The notes beneath the pieces were generated by a model. That model ran no database searches and was not told the DNA's origin. It was given only the letters and a program-made list of their open reading frames with translations. From assembly GCA_963971225.1 (NCBI GenBank), contig OZ020267.1, positions 154,867,920 to 154,931,919 on the forward strand: 64,000 bases of DNA, given 5' to 3'. The translations under genes were made by a program, and so were the position numbers. This document shows, in pieces, positions 10,941 through 23,086 of this stretch. The DNA comes from Melieria omissa. Lineage: Eukaryota > Arthropoda > Insecta > Diptera > Ulidiidae. Numbering within the stretch: the stretch's first letter is position 1; each line of letters opens with the position of its first letter.

Positions 10941-13022
10941 GCGAGCATTTTCGTACAAGTTCCATTGGACAAACTGCATTCGAACTGAGATCGCCAGCAA
11001 CTTTCATCGTTCAAGTCGTGAACGTTCAATAGTCGCAGTAACAGCAGCAGCAGCGGCGGGCGCGGCTGATGGCAAATTGCAAAACTACGTCGCCGCCCAC
11101 ACGAACTGTCACAGCAATAATTCACGAGCCGGTAATAAGCGCGAAGGCACACAACAGTCCAAGTGGGGCGCGGGGCCCGGAGTGCTGAATTGTGCCCAGC
11201 CGTGAGTGCGGTAATTACCAACACGCTGCGCGCTGCATGTTGTTCGTGTGTGTTTCTGTGTATGCGAGTAGTTACTGCAAACAACAGTTACATTTTTTTA
11301 AAACCTGTGCCACCCCTTCGGCGGCGCAATATGGATATCCTGTCAGGATATATGAACTCATTGCCGGTAATTTTCATGCTTTTGCGCACTCGGCCGGCAA
11401 CTTGTTTGTTGTCGCTGGTGTTGTTGTTTGTTTTCGAACGTGTGAGTGCACTTTTCTGTACGCTTCGCGTGCGGGTGAAAGCATTTTCATGCCATTTGCG
11501 TTGCAACTCTGTTCAACCACTGACTGTCGTTGTTGTCGCTGCAGTGTGCCACTGTCCGCTGTTTAATTGTTATTGCCAGTGTTGTTGTTGGTGTTTCCTG
11601 GTTTTAAGCTGAGCTCATATTACAACCTTCGCATCGCATCGCATCGCATTGCATATCCGTTGCAATATGGCTGCAATTTCCTGGTGTTGTTACTGGCAAA
11701 TTGCTGCCGAGCAGAAAAACGCAGCGAGAGCCAGATTTTCCAGCCAGATGCTAAGACAGACTGCGTGCGGTGCGGGAGTAGGGAGTGGGGAGAGGCGGCT
11801 GTGTGCAATCTGTGCGCCACAAATTAATATTTGTGTGCAGCTTTCACGCTCTCTACGAAGTCTAATCAAAGCCGAACGGATGTCCCCTCCTCTCCCCACC
11901 CGCCTTGCGGATGCGACGCCCTCACTGCCTGACAAACTTTAAAGTCGGCACCAACAAGCATAAGCACTCTCCGCCAGCGCACAAGACTCGCTTTATGCTG
12001 CACAAATTTTAACAACTTACAAACTTGCAAACAGCAACAACAACAAAGATGACTAAAACCAAAAATTACGAAATCCTTGCTTGCTAAAAGCACAACAACA
12101 ACCTTTCAAATTGTGTAGGAACAAAACTTAAACTGATTATGTGCGGCTGAGTGCGCGCGTCGCGACGGCGTTGTTGCTGCTGTTGTTCTTCTTTGCTGCC
12201 GCCTTGTTGCGGGCGTCTGTGAGTGAATGACTGGCTGACAGACATGCGACTTGCAAAGTTTATAACGCATGACACAAGCGATAACAAGCAGCTAGACATT
12301 AATTACATGAGCTGCCGTTGCCAGCGGTGCCCCGCCCCGCGCGCTCTCGCTTCGTTCGCTTCGCTTAATGTACTTAAGTGCGTCGTATGTCGGCGCTGTG
12401 TGCAAAGCGCGACACAAATGTGCGTTAAAATCACACGTCAGCCGAGCTAAAAACTTAAATACACCAAAAATGCTAAAGAAGCTTTGAAATGAGCGCGCAA
12501 CAGCGAGAAGACCGGCGGGGACACATCGTCAGCCGCCTCCACCAATAATGACTGTCGCGCGTTAATTGCGCGCACGACCGCCAAAAACACAAACGACCGA
12601 GCAGACAGACAGATAGACGCGCGACCGACCGGATGTACGGACAAACGGCCAAGTGGAACATTGAGCCTTGTAGAGGTTAGAGTTCGGGCTGCAGGCGAAG
12701 AACCGAAGCACCAGCGAAGGTCACGAAATGCCATTTGCAATGCATTATATCACTTTAATTGCAGGTCATCACCACTGGCACAGGCGCTCACCGGAAACAA
12801 TTTCGGCAGCGCATTTCGCGCCAAAAGTCATCATTTACATAGAGCGCCATAAATATGAGCGTTTCGCTTTCATTTCGCCGCCACGCACCCACCAACAATG
12901 CATACAGCTTCATTAGTATTAACCCACACGCTCCCGGACGGCTCGTTCCGCATCCATTCACCGAACGGCGGGACACAACAAGCAGCAACGTATAGGATTA
13001 TGTGAGTGTGCGTATGAGCCGC
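10941..13022. other. Unique non-coding sequence
   Basis: No gene is supportable. The block is GC-richer than the adjoining elements and carries many overlapping chance frames. A short 5-bp tandem repeat (GCATC) lies at 11631-11650. CAA-rich patches occur near 12035 and 12095. Confidence 0.55.
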
Positions 13023-13026
13023 TTAA

Positions 13027-13542
13027 CCCTTTCGACTCCAAAGTTGCCTGAGAGCAACTTTTCTTATTTGTCATCGTATAGCTACGATTGACTTATGGGT
13101 TTAATTTCAGTAGGCACCAACAAATTAATATTTTAAGAAGTAAAGTCAAAGCAATTTACAAAAAATGTACTTTTATCCCCAAAATGATTTCCAATAATTT
13201 GCAGCGATATCAAGAAAGTTTGTGTTCGAATTGAAGTCTGCGAGCTGGGCGCGTTTGATCAAAACCCTGTTTCTTTAATAATGGTTAAATAAAATTAAAA
13301 AAGTGATAATTTTGTATTTTTCCATAAATATTAAATAATTTTTCTGTAATTAAAAAATATTGATCCAAATTTATTAAACCAATTTTAATCTAAAATTGTT
13401 CAAAAGTAAAATAGCTGTAGAACTCTCACAAAGAGGCGTGACGACTTCAAATGTCGTGTGCACACTACTTAGACAAATGTTTCATGATTTAAATACCAAA
13501 AAGTAATATTAAGACACTGGGTAAAATTCAGGGTCGAAAGGG
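13027..13542. mobile_element. TTAA-flanked (piggyBac-like) MITE, 516 bp
   Basis: TTAA lies at 13023-13026 and 13543-13546. The left end CCCTTTCGACTCC and the reverse-complemented right end CCCTTTCGACCCT share the first ten bases. The outer GC..GC context also matches on both sides. A subterminal hairpin, AAAGTTGC facing GCAACTTT around CTGAGA, lies at 13040-13061, similar in position to the palindrome of the nested element at 5958. The interior is AT-rich without coding capacity. Confidence 0.8.
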
Positions 13543-13546
13543 TTAA

Positions 13547-13799
13547 GCGAAGCAATAATGTCGGGAGCAGTAACTGCACAGGGTGTCTCCAAAAAAAGTG
13601 AGAAAAATGCTAAGGAACAGCGGAGCAAAGCTTCAGCCAAATTGAACGAGTAGTTTTTGAAGAAGAGAGGCGAGCACAGCATCTAATTACTGTCAGACGG
13701 TTACTTCAATTGCCATTAAACAGTATTTACGCTAAAGGCCACAACTCGGTCTGAGATATCCCGTCGGTCTGGTTGTTTGTTTGAAGTTCAGATGTATGT
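13547..13799. other. Short unique spacer
   Basis: Sequence between the TTAA element and the decayed hAT-like element. I see no gene or repeat in it. Confidence 0.5.
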
Positions 13800-13807
13800 A
13801 TGTCTAC

Positions 13808-14693
13808 TAAAGTCCTGCATGAATATATTCATTCTGGCGGCTACACTACTGTACATAACATACTGTACGGGTACTTGGTATTCGAAGAATTTGTACAACG
13901 AAACGAATAGAAACGAGAACCAGCGAGCGTCGCTTCTCGTTTCTATTCATATTCGGTGAATAGCGAACACTGCAGTGCTCGTATTCGGTAATCGAGAACT
14001 TTGCGAAGTATTCGAAGATCAACAGTTTCATCGAATATATTTATGCGCAGTATGTCACTTTTCCATGTGTATACTTGTGGTGCGGTTGAAGTGGCTTATT
14101 AGTTAATACGCCAAATGGAAATAATTGAAGAAAGTAGCATAACAAATAAATAAATATTTATATATAACATTAATATTTCTAAATATTCTTAGAAATAATA
14201 AAATGAGTATATTCGAATATATTCGAAGCAGTGTGTACCAAGGCGAATTCATACCAGGTGATAGCGTTAAATGAGGCGAATTGATTTTTTTTGTGGTGGA
14301 AAAGGTCTAGATTGTCAAAGTGCCTGTGTAAAACTTTGACAGTTTAAAATGAAAAAGCAAGCTTTGTTCTGATTGGCTGATTTTGACAATCTAAACCCAG
14401 AAAACAAAAACAAAATACATTGAAATTTTGTTGCTGTCCTTACGCTATCACCTGGTATGAATTCGCCTTGAGTGTGTACTATTATTCGAATGCTTTTGTC
14501 CTCGTTTTCCCGCTGCGAGCGAATATGAATAAATAGTGTACGTCTACACGTTTATGTTCGTAACTTACTCGTACTCGAAAAGAAATGTACTCGTATTCAT
14601 TCGGACCGGTCCGCAGAGATGAAGTGAAGTATTCTATTCAAAAGCATTTGAATGTTTTCGAATAGCAAAAATGCATACTCGTGCAGGACTCTA
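13808..14693. mobile_element. Decayed hAT-like element (886 bp)
   Basis: The left end TAAAGTCCTGCATGAATAT and the reverse-complemented right end TAGAGTCCTGCACGAGTAT agree at 16 of 19 positions, and all three differences are transitions. Flanking octamers ATGTCTAC (13800-13807) and ATATCTAT (14694-14701) agree at 6 of 8, again differing only by transitions, as expected of an old 8-bp duplication. The interior is rich in ATTCGAA-like motifs (for example near 13880, 14010, 14211 and 14484) that look like subterminal repeats. It contains a perfect 15-bp-arm hairpin at 13905-13948 and the nested element at 14239-14470. No transposase remnant is visible. The hAT assignment rests on TIR length and duplication length only. 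Confidence 0.65.
14239..14470. mobile_element. 232-bp MITE with perfect 29-bp TIRs and 9-bp TSD
   Basis: The TIRs begin CAAGGCGAATTCATACCAGG and are perfect for 29 bases (14239-14267 against 14442-14470). They are flanked by an exact 9-bp duplication, AGTGTGTAC, at 14230-14238 and 14471-14479. Inner parts also fold: GTCTAGATTGTCAAAG near 14306 faces TTTGACAATCTAAAC near 14381. A 9-bp duplication is typical of Mutator-like elements, but the CAAGG terminus is not one I can assign. It is nested within the older hAT-like element and is better preserved, so it is the younger insertion. Confidence 0.88.
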
Positions 14694-14701
14694 ATATCTA
14701 T

Positions 14702-17380
14702 CTATGCCGGAACAAACTCGGTATTCAAAACTCCATTGCATATCACGCAAATCTAGTTTCAGCCTACTTAAGGTTCCTTTTAAATTATTTGCCACTGACA
14801 TCTTAAGTCATGCATTCACTTTGTCAGCTAATAGGGCAGTAGAAATCGGTTCAAGTTCAGTGCGATCACTCAGTAGCTCACAAGCATGAATAGTCAGCCA
14901 GATTCCTGAGCTCTAGAGAAGCGTCGAAGCGTTCGAAGCCCGCACACCTACTCACCCTCTATTGCTCCGTGCGTTAAGTAGAATAGATGGCATCCTATAT
15001 TCTGCACACACACGCAGCCCTCATAAAGCTAACCGCACCGAGACGCACGCAATATTAGCACAAATAAACCTAATTTATGCCAATGCTACGCACCACCAAC
15101 AACGCCCGCATCACCAACATTAACAGCAACAATGACGGCGGCAGCAGCAGCAAAGATAACCACATTAGATTCTATGGCAAATAATGTTAATTGAATTTAC
15201 GTAGACGCTGCCACATCGAGGGCGATTGCGGGCGGCGCAACCAAAGTGGCTGCCATTTGCCGGCAGCCGCACACGCGGCACTGGAACTACCCGGCCACAA
15301 TAAAACAACGCCTTAAGAAACGGCAGCACGGAGCGGAATGGCTGGAGCGCCGCTAAATGGCAAAAAATGGCATAAATTCTGCACTTGCGCTGACGCCAAT
15401 TGCTCTTAACCTATTAAAATGCCGTGCATCATGTCAGCACAGTAGACGAGGCGAAGGCGGGCGGCGCAGTGCGACCGCATACACTCGAATTATACATACA
15501 CCGCTCACGTGTAGGGTGTCCTCGGCAGACGTCGCGCATAAATTGCAACCCGCCAAGTGCTGCGCCACCGACTGCTCGACTTGACTTTGCCTGGGTCGGC
15601 TTGGCCGTTTCCCGGCAAGTGGAGGGGCGCGCGGACGCGGCAACACCGTTTTGGCACATACTCAACTTATAATTTCGGCAGAATGTACTCGCCGCCCACT
15701 CTGCACCGTCTTCGGCGCTCACTTATTTTTGCATTTTTACATGCAGCATGCCAGCACAATATGAACACAGCGAACAGACGTCGTTGTAGGAGATCCGCGC
15801 AACTGCCTTCGACGAAGGCAGCAGATAGCAGAGGGCGCGGAATCGCGAAGACACTGCGCAATGCTTGAGCGCGCCGCGTTGTACTTTTCAAGTAGCAGTA
15901 TGCAACCGGCAGTGGCTGCTCGCTCCTTTACGCTTTTTCAATTTCGAATTCCAGCGCAACACGAACGCAGCGCAATCTGTGCCACTCGATACTGTGGCCG
16001 AGTGTCTTGTGCCGGCGTCATAAATCCCGCTGCAACGACAACGCCAGCGACAGCGCCAGCACAAATAGTGACATTCACAATGCGCATATTGCTGTTGTGG
16101 AATTTCCATTTTCGTGCAGACCTTCTGACGTTGCAGCAACATGTCTGCGAAGCTGTGTTGTTGGCGCGTTCGCTGATGAGGATGTGAGAGCACGACAAGG
16201 CGTGCAGCTATTTATCTACTAAGACGATACGATTCTATTGTGACGATGTTCCATGTTTTTCACGCACACCGAATCGATTATAAGAAAGTTACTAACCGAC
16301 TTCAAGCAGTCCAAATAGTCGTAAGTCAGTTGCTGCCTTCTATAGCCTTTTTTTGGTCATCACTAAGACATTGCAAACCGGCACCGCAAAACAAGAAATC
16401 TTCAAAAGTTACGCGGGGAAAACACAAAAGAAGTGCAAAAATGCGGTCTGGCAAATGTATGCCCACTTTTTCATAATTTTCGTTTCTCTTCTTCGTAGAC
16501 ATTGCCAAACCACACACATGGTCGGCGTATGCACTCTGCGTTTTCACACTTTTTTCAATCCCCCCTCGCAGTTCTCCGTGCGTAATTGGTGCATTGGCCT
16601 GCGCTGTGCAAACTGCCACACTTTCACACTTGCCACATGCATTGCCAACTGAAAAACAACCACACACAGCAACACTCCAGACACAGACAGGCAGACTTGA
16701 ATCAGCCCACAGCAACGACCGCAACGTAATTCAAAACTATTTATCCTCCAGCTTTGTAGCTGCTTGTGTCGAGGCGGCAGCGGCGTGCAGCGTACTTTGA
16801 TGTTGCATCAGCTGCTGCAGTAACAACCCAAAATAGTTTCGACTCGGCTTGTTGCTGCCGAGCCTGTTGCAACTGCAGCACAGCAAATGCTGATTCCACA
16901 CACGGCAACTGACGCCAAGTCATACACACTCGCACACGAGCTGGGTACATTAAATTGCCGAGCAGTTGATGCATTTGCATTTGCCGACCCCATCCGCCGC
17001 CCCCTCATAAATTGGCCTGCACATGGCCGCAGCCATGTGAGTGTTTCCTGCTTCGGCATTGCGGTGTGCGGATGTGTGTATTCACTGCCAAAATGTGCTC
17101 GACGTGTTGGCTGAAAAAGGACTGAAGACAAATGGTTAACAGGCACATTTACTCGTCCACCAACTTTAACGAGTTTTCGCCGCTTTGCGAATCCGTCGGC
17201 CAATTTTGAAAAAACGTTCTGGTTCTAGACGTTTTGTTCCTTTAAGAAGTGCACAAAACCAACCATTTCTTCAATACACTCCACCCTGCCCACTTTTCTT
17301 ATTGCCAGTATTGATGAACACTTTTATTCAATGTCCTTTAGGAACTTTAGCTGTGCTCAAGGTGGACTTAATTCAAAACA
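14702..17380. other. Unique non-coding sequence
   Basis: I see no gene. The block is moderately GC-rich, with overlapping frames of up to 132 codons on both strands that have no recognisable domain. It ends at the TTA target of family B copy 2. Confidence 0.55.
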
Positions 17381-17383
17381 TTA

Positions 17384-18549
17384 CACTGCACAACAGCATG
17401 TTTGTTGCATGGAGTTTTTTACATGAATCTGAATCATTTTTCCACGCCGTTTTCAAAACCATACTCCGTTTTTATGCAGCAGCTCTAGTTTTCGCAAAAA
17501 ATGGGCGTGTCGCTTTTTCGAATTTTCCTCGGCTTTTTTCTCGTTTTCGACTGTAATTTCTGAACCAATAATCCCATCGACAAGATTTTTATAGCGTTGC
17601 ACTTACAACATTTCACGTCATTTTTTCTGACATTAATCAATTTTATGCGTTCTAAATGGGCGTGGTAATAAGGTTTCAAAGTAGGAAAATATTGAATTTC
17701 AAGACTTTTTTCTGATGGCGAAAATTGTGCAGATGTTTCATAAATCAAGTTACGAAGTTTATGGATATCTTGAGAAGAAACATCAAGCAATGCAACACAG
17801 CCAAATTATTTGGCGGAATACACATCCGGAACGAAATAATAGCAAAAATGTAGCATAGCCATTTTCATCACTTTTAATACTTTTTCCTTAAAAAATTAGG
17901 AGCCTCAAAATATGCTCTTTTATATATTCCATTTATAGTCTGGAATACAAGCGAAACACAAAAAGATTTTGAATTGCTCGAAACAAAAAAAACATGGAAA
18001 ACATTGCATATTTTTAGGCCCCTAATTTTTTAAGGAAAAAGTATGAAAAATTATTAAAATGACTATGGTACATTTTTGCTATTATTTCGACAAAAATGGG
18101 AGTCACCGCAAATAATTTGGCTGTGTTGTATTGCTTGATGTGTCGACTTTCATTATACACCTAACTCGTTAATTGATTAACAAAAAGTGTGTATGTTTTT
18201 CACCATCAAAGAAAACGCCTTAAAATTCCATATTTTCCGACTTTGAGGTCCAATTATCGCGGCATTTTAAAACTTATATAAATAAGTTGCATCGAAAAAG
18301 AAGCCGTGCGGTGTTGTTAATGCGATAAGGTGAAAATCATGTCAATCGGTTTTTTAGTTTAGAAATTACGATCAAAAATATGGAAAAAGTAGAGGAAGAA
18401 CTGAAAAAACGCACGGTACCTATATCTCACAAACTAGAGCTGCTAGAAAAAATCTGAGGATAGCTTCGAAATCAGCGCACCCAAATTAATAAGAAACAGT
18501 AGAAAAAACTCCATGCAACAGAAAAAAAGTAATTTTTTGTTGTGCTGTA
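17384..18549. mobile_element. Foldback-type MITE family B, copy 2 (1166 bp)
   Basis: Same element as 6718-7883, in the same orientation and of identical length, differing by scattered substitutions and small compensating indels. Ends are CACTGCACAACA and, reverse-complemented, TACAGCACAACA. TTA occurs on both sides (17381-17383 and 18550-18552), reproducing the 3-bp duplication seen for copy 1. The palindrome is preserved, including the pairing of the CCTTAAAAAATTAGG block near 17885 with CCTAATTTTTTAAGG near 18020. Non-coding. Confidence 0.88.
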
Positions 18550-18552
18550 TTA

Positions 18553-21500
18553 TTTTTGAAACATAAGTTTTCTGTGTTCTCGTTTGCTCTTTCAATGCCA
18601 GTTATGTACAATTCCAAATCGATCTCCTTCGTCCCTTCTTACTTCAGTTGCAGCAGCAATGATATGGCGGCGAGTGACAACCATGACAACCATTTCCTGT
18701 AAACTATGCGTTTGGCATTTCGCACTTTCCCCAGCAAATTCTGCGAGCCGGCAAACTTTGCTTATTTAACGCAAATCTGCAGCTGTCGTTTGTGCGCTGC
18801 GTCGGCTGCTGCAATCAAGTGTGTGCAACGCAAAAGCGGCCAAGCACCTCGAGTGTTGCCGCAAATAAATTTCGCCCTCGTTTCGCCATTTTTCTTGCCG
18901 CATTTCTTCTCCGCTTGCGGCTGGTTGCACTCGCGCTTAATTGCTGCCACATGATTCAAATGGAAACTGTAATTGAAATGTGGCGCGTGGAAGGTGATTG
19001 CGTGCGAGGTGCTGCAACAGCGGAAGCGGCGCAGAAAACTCGGCCAGCCACTTTGTGTGGCCAGATTGAAGTGTACTGCTGCCAACCTGCGGCAACTTCA
19101 TATTTTCTCATGCGCAAAGCCGCACGCATAAACACTGCAGTGCACCGCACGACCGGACCGCAATGGAAGTTAGCAGCTGCTGCTGACGGTGCCATCGCTG
19201 TTGTCGGCATAGCAACCTCCAATGAACCGCACAATATCTCGCTGGCAATTTACAAGCGACCGTGGACTGTCCCCTCATCCCTTTTCGTTGTGTAGTTTCT
19301 TCTACTTCGTTTTCGTCTTAACGCACTGGCCGACCCCCCCGCTGACTTAGCAACCTATCCACTATCCGCTTGTTGTTGTGCTTTCTGCGCTTTTCCTTGC
19401 GAACTCATGCACACACACACAGACACATGCACATGTAGCCAACCGCATAACGTGCGCATAAATAAACACACACACACACACACATGCACCCAACATTTAC
19501 TGGCTACGTATACCTAACGGCCTGGTTATTGATAGGTTCGGTCTGTGCGTGTGTGTGTGAGTGTGTGCCTGGTTGTGCATACAACAAAGCTTATTGTGGG
19601 CATTAGCACAACAACTGCATTTCTTTCGCTCCCGCACAAGCAAAGCTTCCGCACTCAATGATAGCAGCTGGCCCCATTGTTGCGGACAAGTGCCGGAGAT
19701 TTCCGCTTCACGCCCGCGCCACAAAGCTCCATCCACCAACCACCTCCCCGCTTCGATTTCCATTCGCTCTTTCATGTTCATTTCGTGCGGAACAACAGGT
19801 GTTCGAGCTTCTGTTTTTAATTAAAAGCGATTTACAATTTCTATCTAATGAACATAGCAGCAACAAAAAATACTCACACATGTGTTGGCACAGCATTCCG
19901 CTGCTCTATGTGGCGCACCCCGAGCACTGCCACAGCAACTCAGCGTGCGGCGCCTAAAAGCGCACAACAAAAATCCAACACAATGAACTCTGCAATATTT
20001 TCACGTGGTTCGTTGTTGTTTTTGTTTTTGCAAATCATTTCATTTTCTTTTCATTGCGCTTACTTCGAGTGGATTTCGTACGAATATTGGAAAATTATTA
20101 TTTATGTGTGAATGTGTGTGTTGCTTAGAATTTCCAACAAAAACACAACCTCACATCTACATTGAAGTACAGGTTTGTAAACTTCTAATTTTGAATTTCA
20201 AATGAAAGTTGTACGTTCCCATGACTTCAGTTCTAAAGTAAAATCGAAAGAATGGTTTTGTTGATTGTTTTGTTTTGTTTGGTTGGTTCGATTTTGACCG
20301 AAATTTCTGAAAAAGTTGCACACCCTTAATTTTCATTATATCACCTCATCTTTCAAAGTCAGTAAATTGGCCTTACTTTCAAAACCCTCTGCTAATGAAA
20401 TTTTCAAAAACCTTCACCAACTTCTCCAAAACTTCCCTCCATCATCTCCCCTATGAAGTCTTCGATCGCCGGTCACCTGCCGCAACGCACGCATTGCTTG
20501 TTGTCCTTTAAATGGATTTTCTCCAGCTCACTCAACGCGAATCGGCTACCTGCACCGTTCCTTGTGACCAGCGCGGCACCCTGTGCCTGAACTCGTACCA
20601 CCGCTTCTAATGAAAATTAAATGCGAATTGTGCCGATCTTATCCGCCACGGCTAATAAAACTTTTGTATCTAAATCTTTTACGGTCATTATTGCCACAAA
20701 CACGGAGCGAAAGTCGGCGAAGGGAATTTCGGCCCAAGTAAATGGCTGCCATGTCCAACCGAAACTTGCCGCTATTTATGCGCACTTCTTCGGCATTGGT
20801 GAGCTTTTTTGTTTTCGTGTTTTTTATTTAATTCGCAAGTCATTGTTTCCGCTGCGTCTTTGTTATTGCTCACTTAAGTGCGTTGCCTGCACCGTCGTCC
20901 TGTCTCTCGCTTTTGTCTTGGCAATAATTTAAATTAAATTTGAAGTAATGTTATTGCGCCGAAAAGTATGCCACACCCTCGCTCAGCTGCTGGGGCCCCA
21001 CATTTGTTGCTTCGCACTGCACAGCCAGCGCTCGCGACTTTTTGTTTTTCTTTCATTTCACACGTGAAAACAACGCCGCAGCAACCGCTTTAAGTGTGCT
21101 ACAAATATTTGCCAGCCTCTTCGTCTTTGCGCGCTCGTGTCTCCCGCCCCCCGGTCATTGTTGGCTCCGGCCGTTCCCATTGATTTTGGCGGCGCGGAAT
21201 TGCACTTTAATGTTACTGTCTCCATTGTGTTTTATTACGCGGTTGATTTATTATTACGCCGTGTATAGTTTTAGGCGCAATTGTGATTACGGCGACATTA
21301 TTGCTGACATTCATCAAGTGGAACAATTGTTGGGGAGGAGCGGCGCGGCGCTGCATGGCCGCACTTGAGGGAGCGATAAAATTAAATTAAACTTGAGATG
21401 ATTTCATTAGGCAGGAACAACAACGGCAACAACCATAGCAATGACAACAGCATCGGCATCGGCAGCAAGGACAGCAGCAGCAGCAGCAGCAGGTGACACT

Positions 21501-23049
21501 GCTGGGCGGGCGACTGCGTGGGCCCCGTAATTTATGGCACACGGCTGCGAATTTCGACTTGAACGCGCCGTGCTGGCTTTAAGCTTTGCAATGCAATCGC
21601 CGCGTCTACGCTGACAAGGTCATGTTTTACGCGTGGAAGCTGGCGTGTCGCTCATGCCGCAGAGCCACGGCAACGAAGAGAGGACCTTGCCACCGTCTAG
21701 AAATGGTTTTGCTGATAAAACTGGCTGCAACAGCGTTCAGTGGTAAAAGATCCAAATAAATATGTCAGCACTCAAACGAGGTTCAAATGCACAAACCACA
21801 CAAAGACGCATCAAATATATTTCAATAACTTGAAGTAAATAGAAAAGGATAAGAGGAATCAATTAAAGGAAGCTTCGCATATTTCTTTAGTTCAAGTTTG
21901 CAGCTCCTTGTGTTCTCCTCAAGCGATAGCAGACACCGTTTTGAACCTAAAAAACCTCCAGACGCGCCAAGTCGGTGGCAGTGGGGCAAAAAGTAATGGC
22001 GACTGGGGCAATCTCCGTTTGCATTAAAAATACATTTGCATAGCACTGCAATTGTCGCTCCGAGCATTTTCTTGCTCGCCGCAGGCTAATGTCACGGCAG
22101 GTGCAGGCTACAAGTGCCGCCGCTTCGACAGGAGCAAAGGATAATTGACTTTCAAATCAGTTTCCGATAAAAATTTATCGACTTGACAATGTTTTTTGAG
22201 CTCGGTTTGCAGTCGCTTGCAGCCAGTTGCACTCATGTGCAGCGGCAGCGCGACGAACAACGGGAAGCGGCAGCGGCTAATAATTGCTAGAGGAGACAGT
22301 TCAGAGACAGCGGCAGCCAGGTTGTTAAGTGCCCCACTAATGACTTGAATGAGCTGAAACTCTTTGGTTGGCACAATTGGCAGCAGTAACGCCGCGTCGA
22401 GCATCGGAAGCAGTTAATCAACTCCAAAAGAACTCCAGCGCTGTCGGTTTGAGTGCATTCGAGGGCACAGACTGGAGTGTTAAAGGAAATGAACGCTGCG
22501 CCTGCCGCATTGCCAGGATAATTGAGACTTGATGACTTTATTTGCATCCGGCTTAATTTGGGCGCTGATTATGAAATCTGAGGAATTTTTTAGAAATTGA
22601 AAATGCTGCAACTGACAAAAATTTTTTTTTACTAAATTATTTCTATACTTATGGATACAATATGCAAATCTAGACTCTAAATCATTGGTATCTTTGTAGA
22701 AATTGTGGGCTCGCTTAATTTCTTCCAATTTTCATATCATTTATCAACACAATTTTTTGTAATATTTGGTAGAATTGTCTTTGTGGCAGTGCTCATAAAT
22801 ATTTTAATTACTCTAACCGCGCTATCGTCGCTCCTAAATTATATTTAAACGCCAGCAAAATGGCTCGTAATCATAATGATTTCGTATACTAAGCAGGCAC
22901 ATAAATAAAATTTATTGCCGCCAAGATTTCTTAGTACGAGCATTTGTACGAGAATGGACAACACGACTGCAGTGGCACCAAAACAATTAGAGAACAAGTA
23001 CATGGAAACCCTCATATTTCAGAGCACCGTGTCGTGAGTCCATTTCGAG
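18553..23049. other. Unique non-coding sequence
   Basis: No supportable gene. An AC run lies at 19465-19484 and a CAG run at 21472-21492. A G/T-rich strand-biased patch lies at about 20250-20296. Open frames (up to 167 codons at 18792-19295) are overlapped by opposite-strand frames and show no domain. Confidence 0.55.
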
Positions 23050-23086
23050 TTTCGGGTCAATGTAGTTGCAGCACATTGACCCGAAA
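23050..23086. repeat. Perfect 14-bp-arm hairpin
   Basis: TTTCGGGTCAATGT at 23050-23063 is exactly complementary to ACATTGACCCGAAA at 23073-23086, around a 9-base loop. It stands alone and no larger element ends were found around it. Confidence 0.85.

Noticed and set aside
16243..16320. ATG-started frame ending at a GTAAGT (16321)
   Set aside because: Poor start context, no UTR-like upstream sequence, and an isolated donor of this kind is expected by chance in 64 kb.
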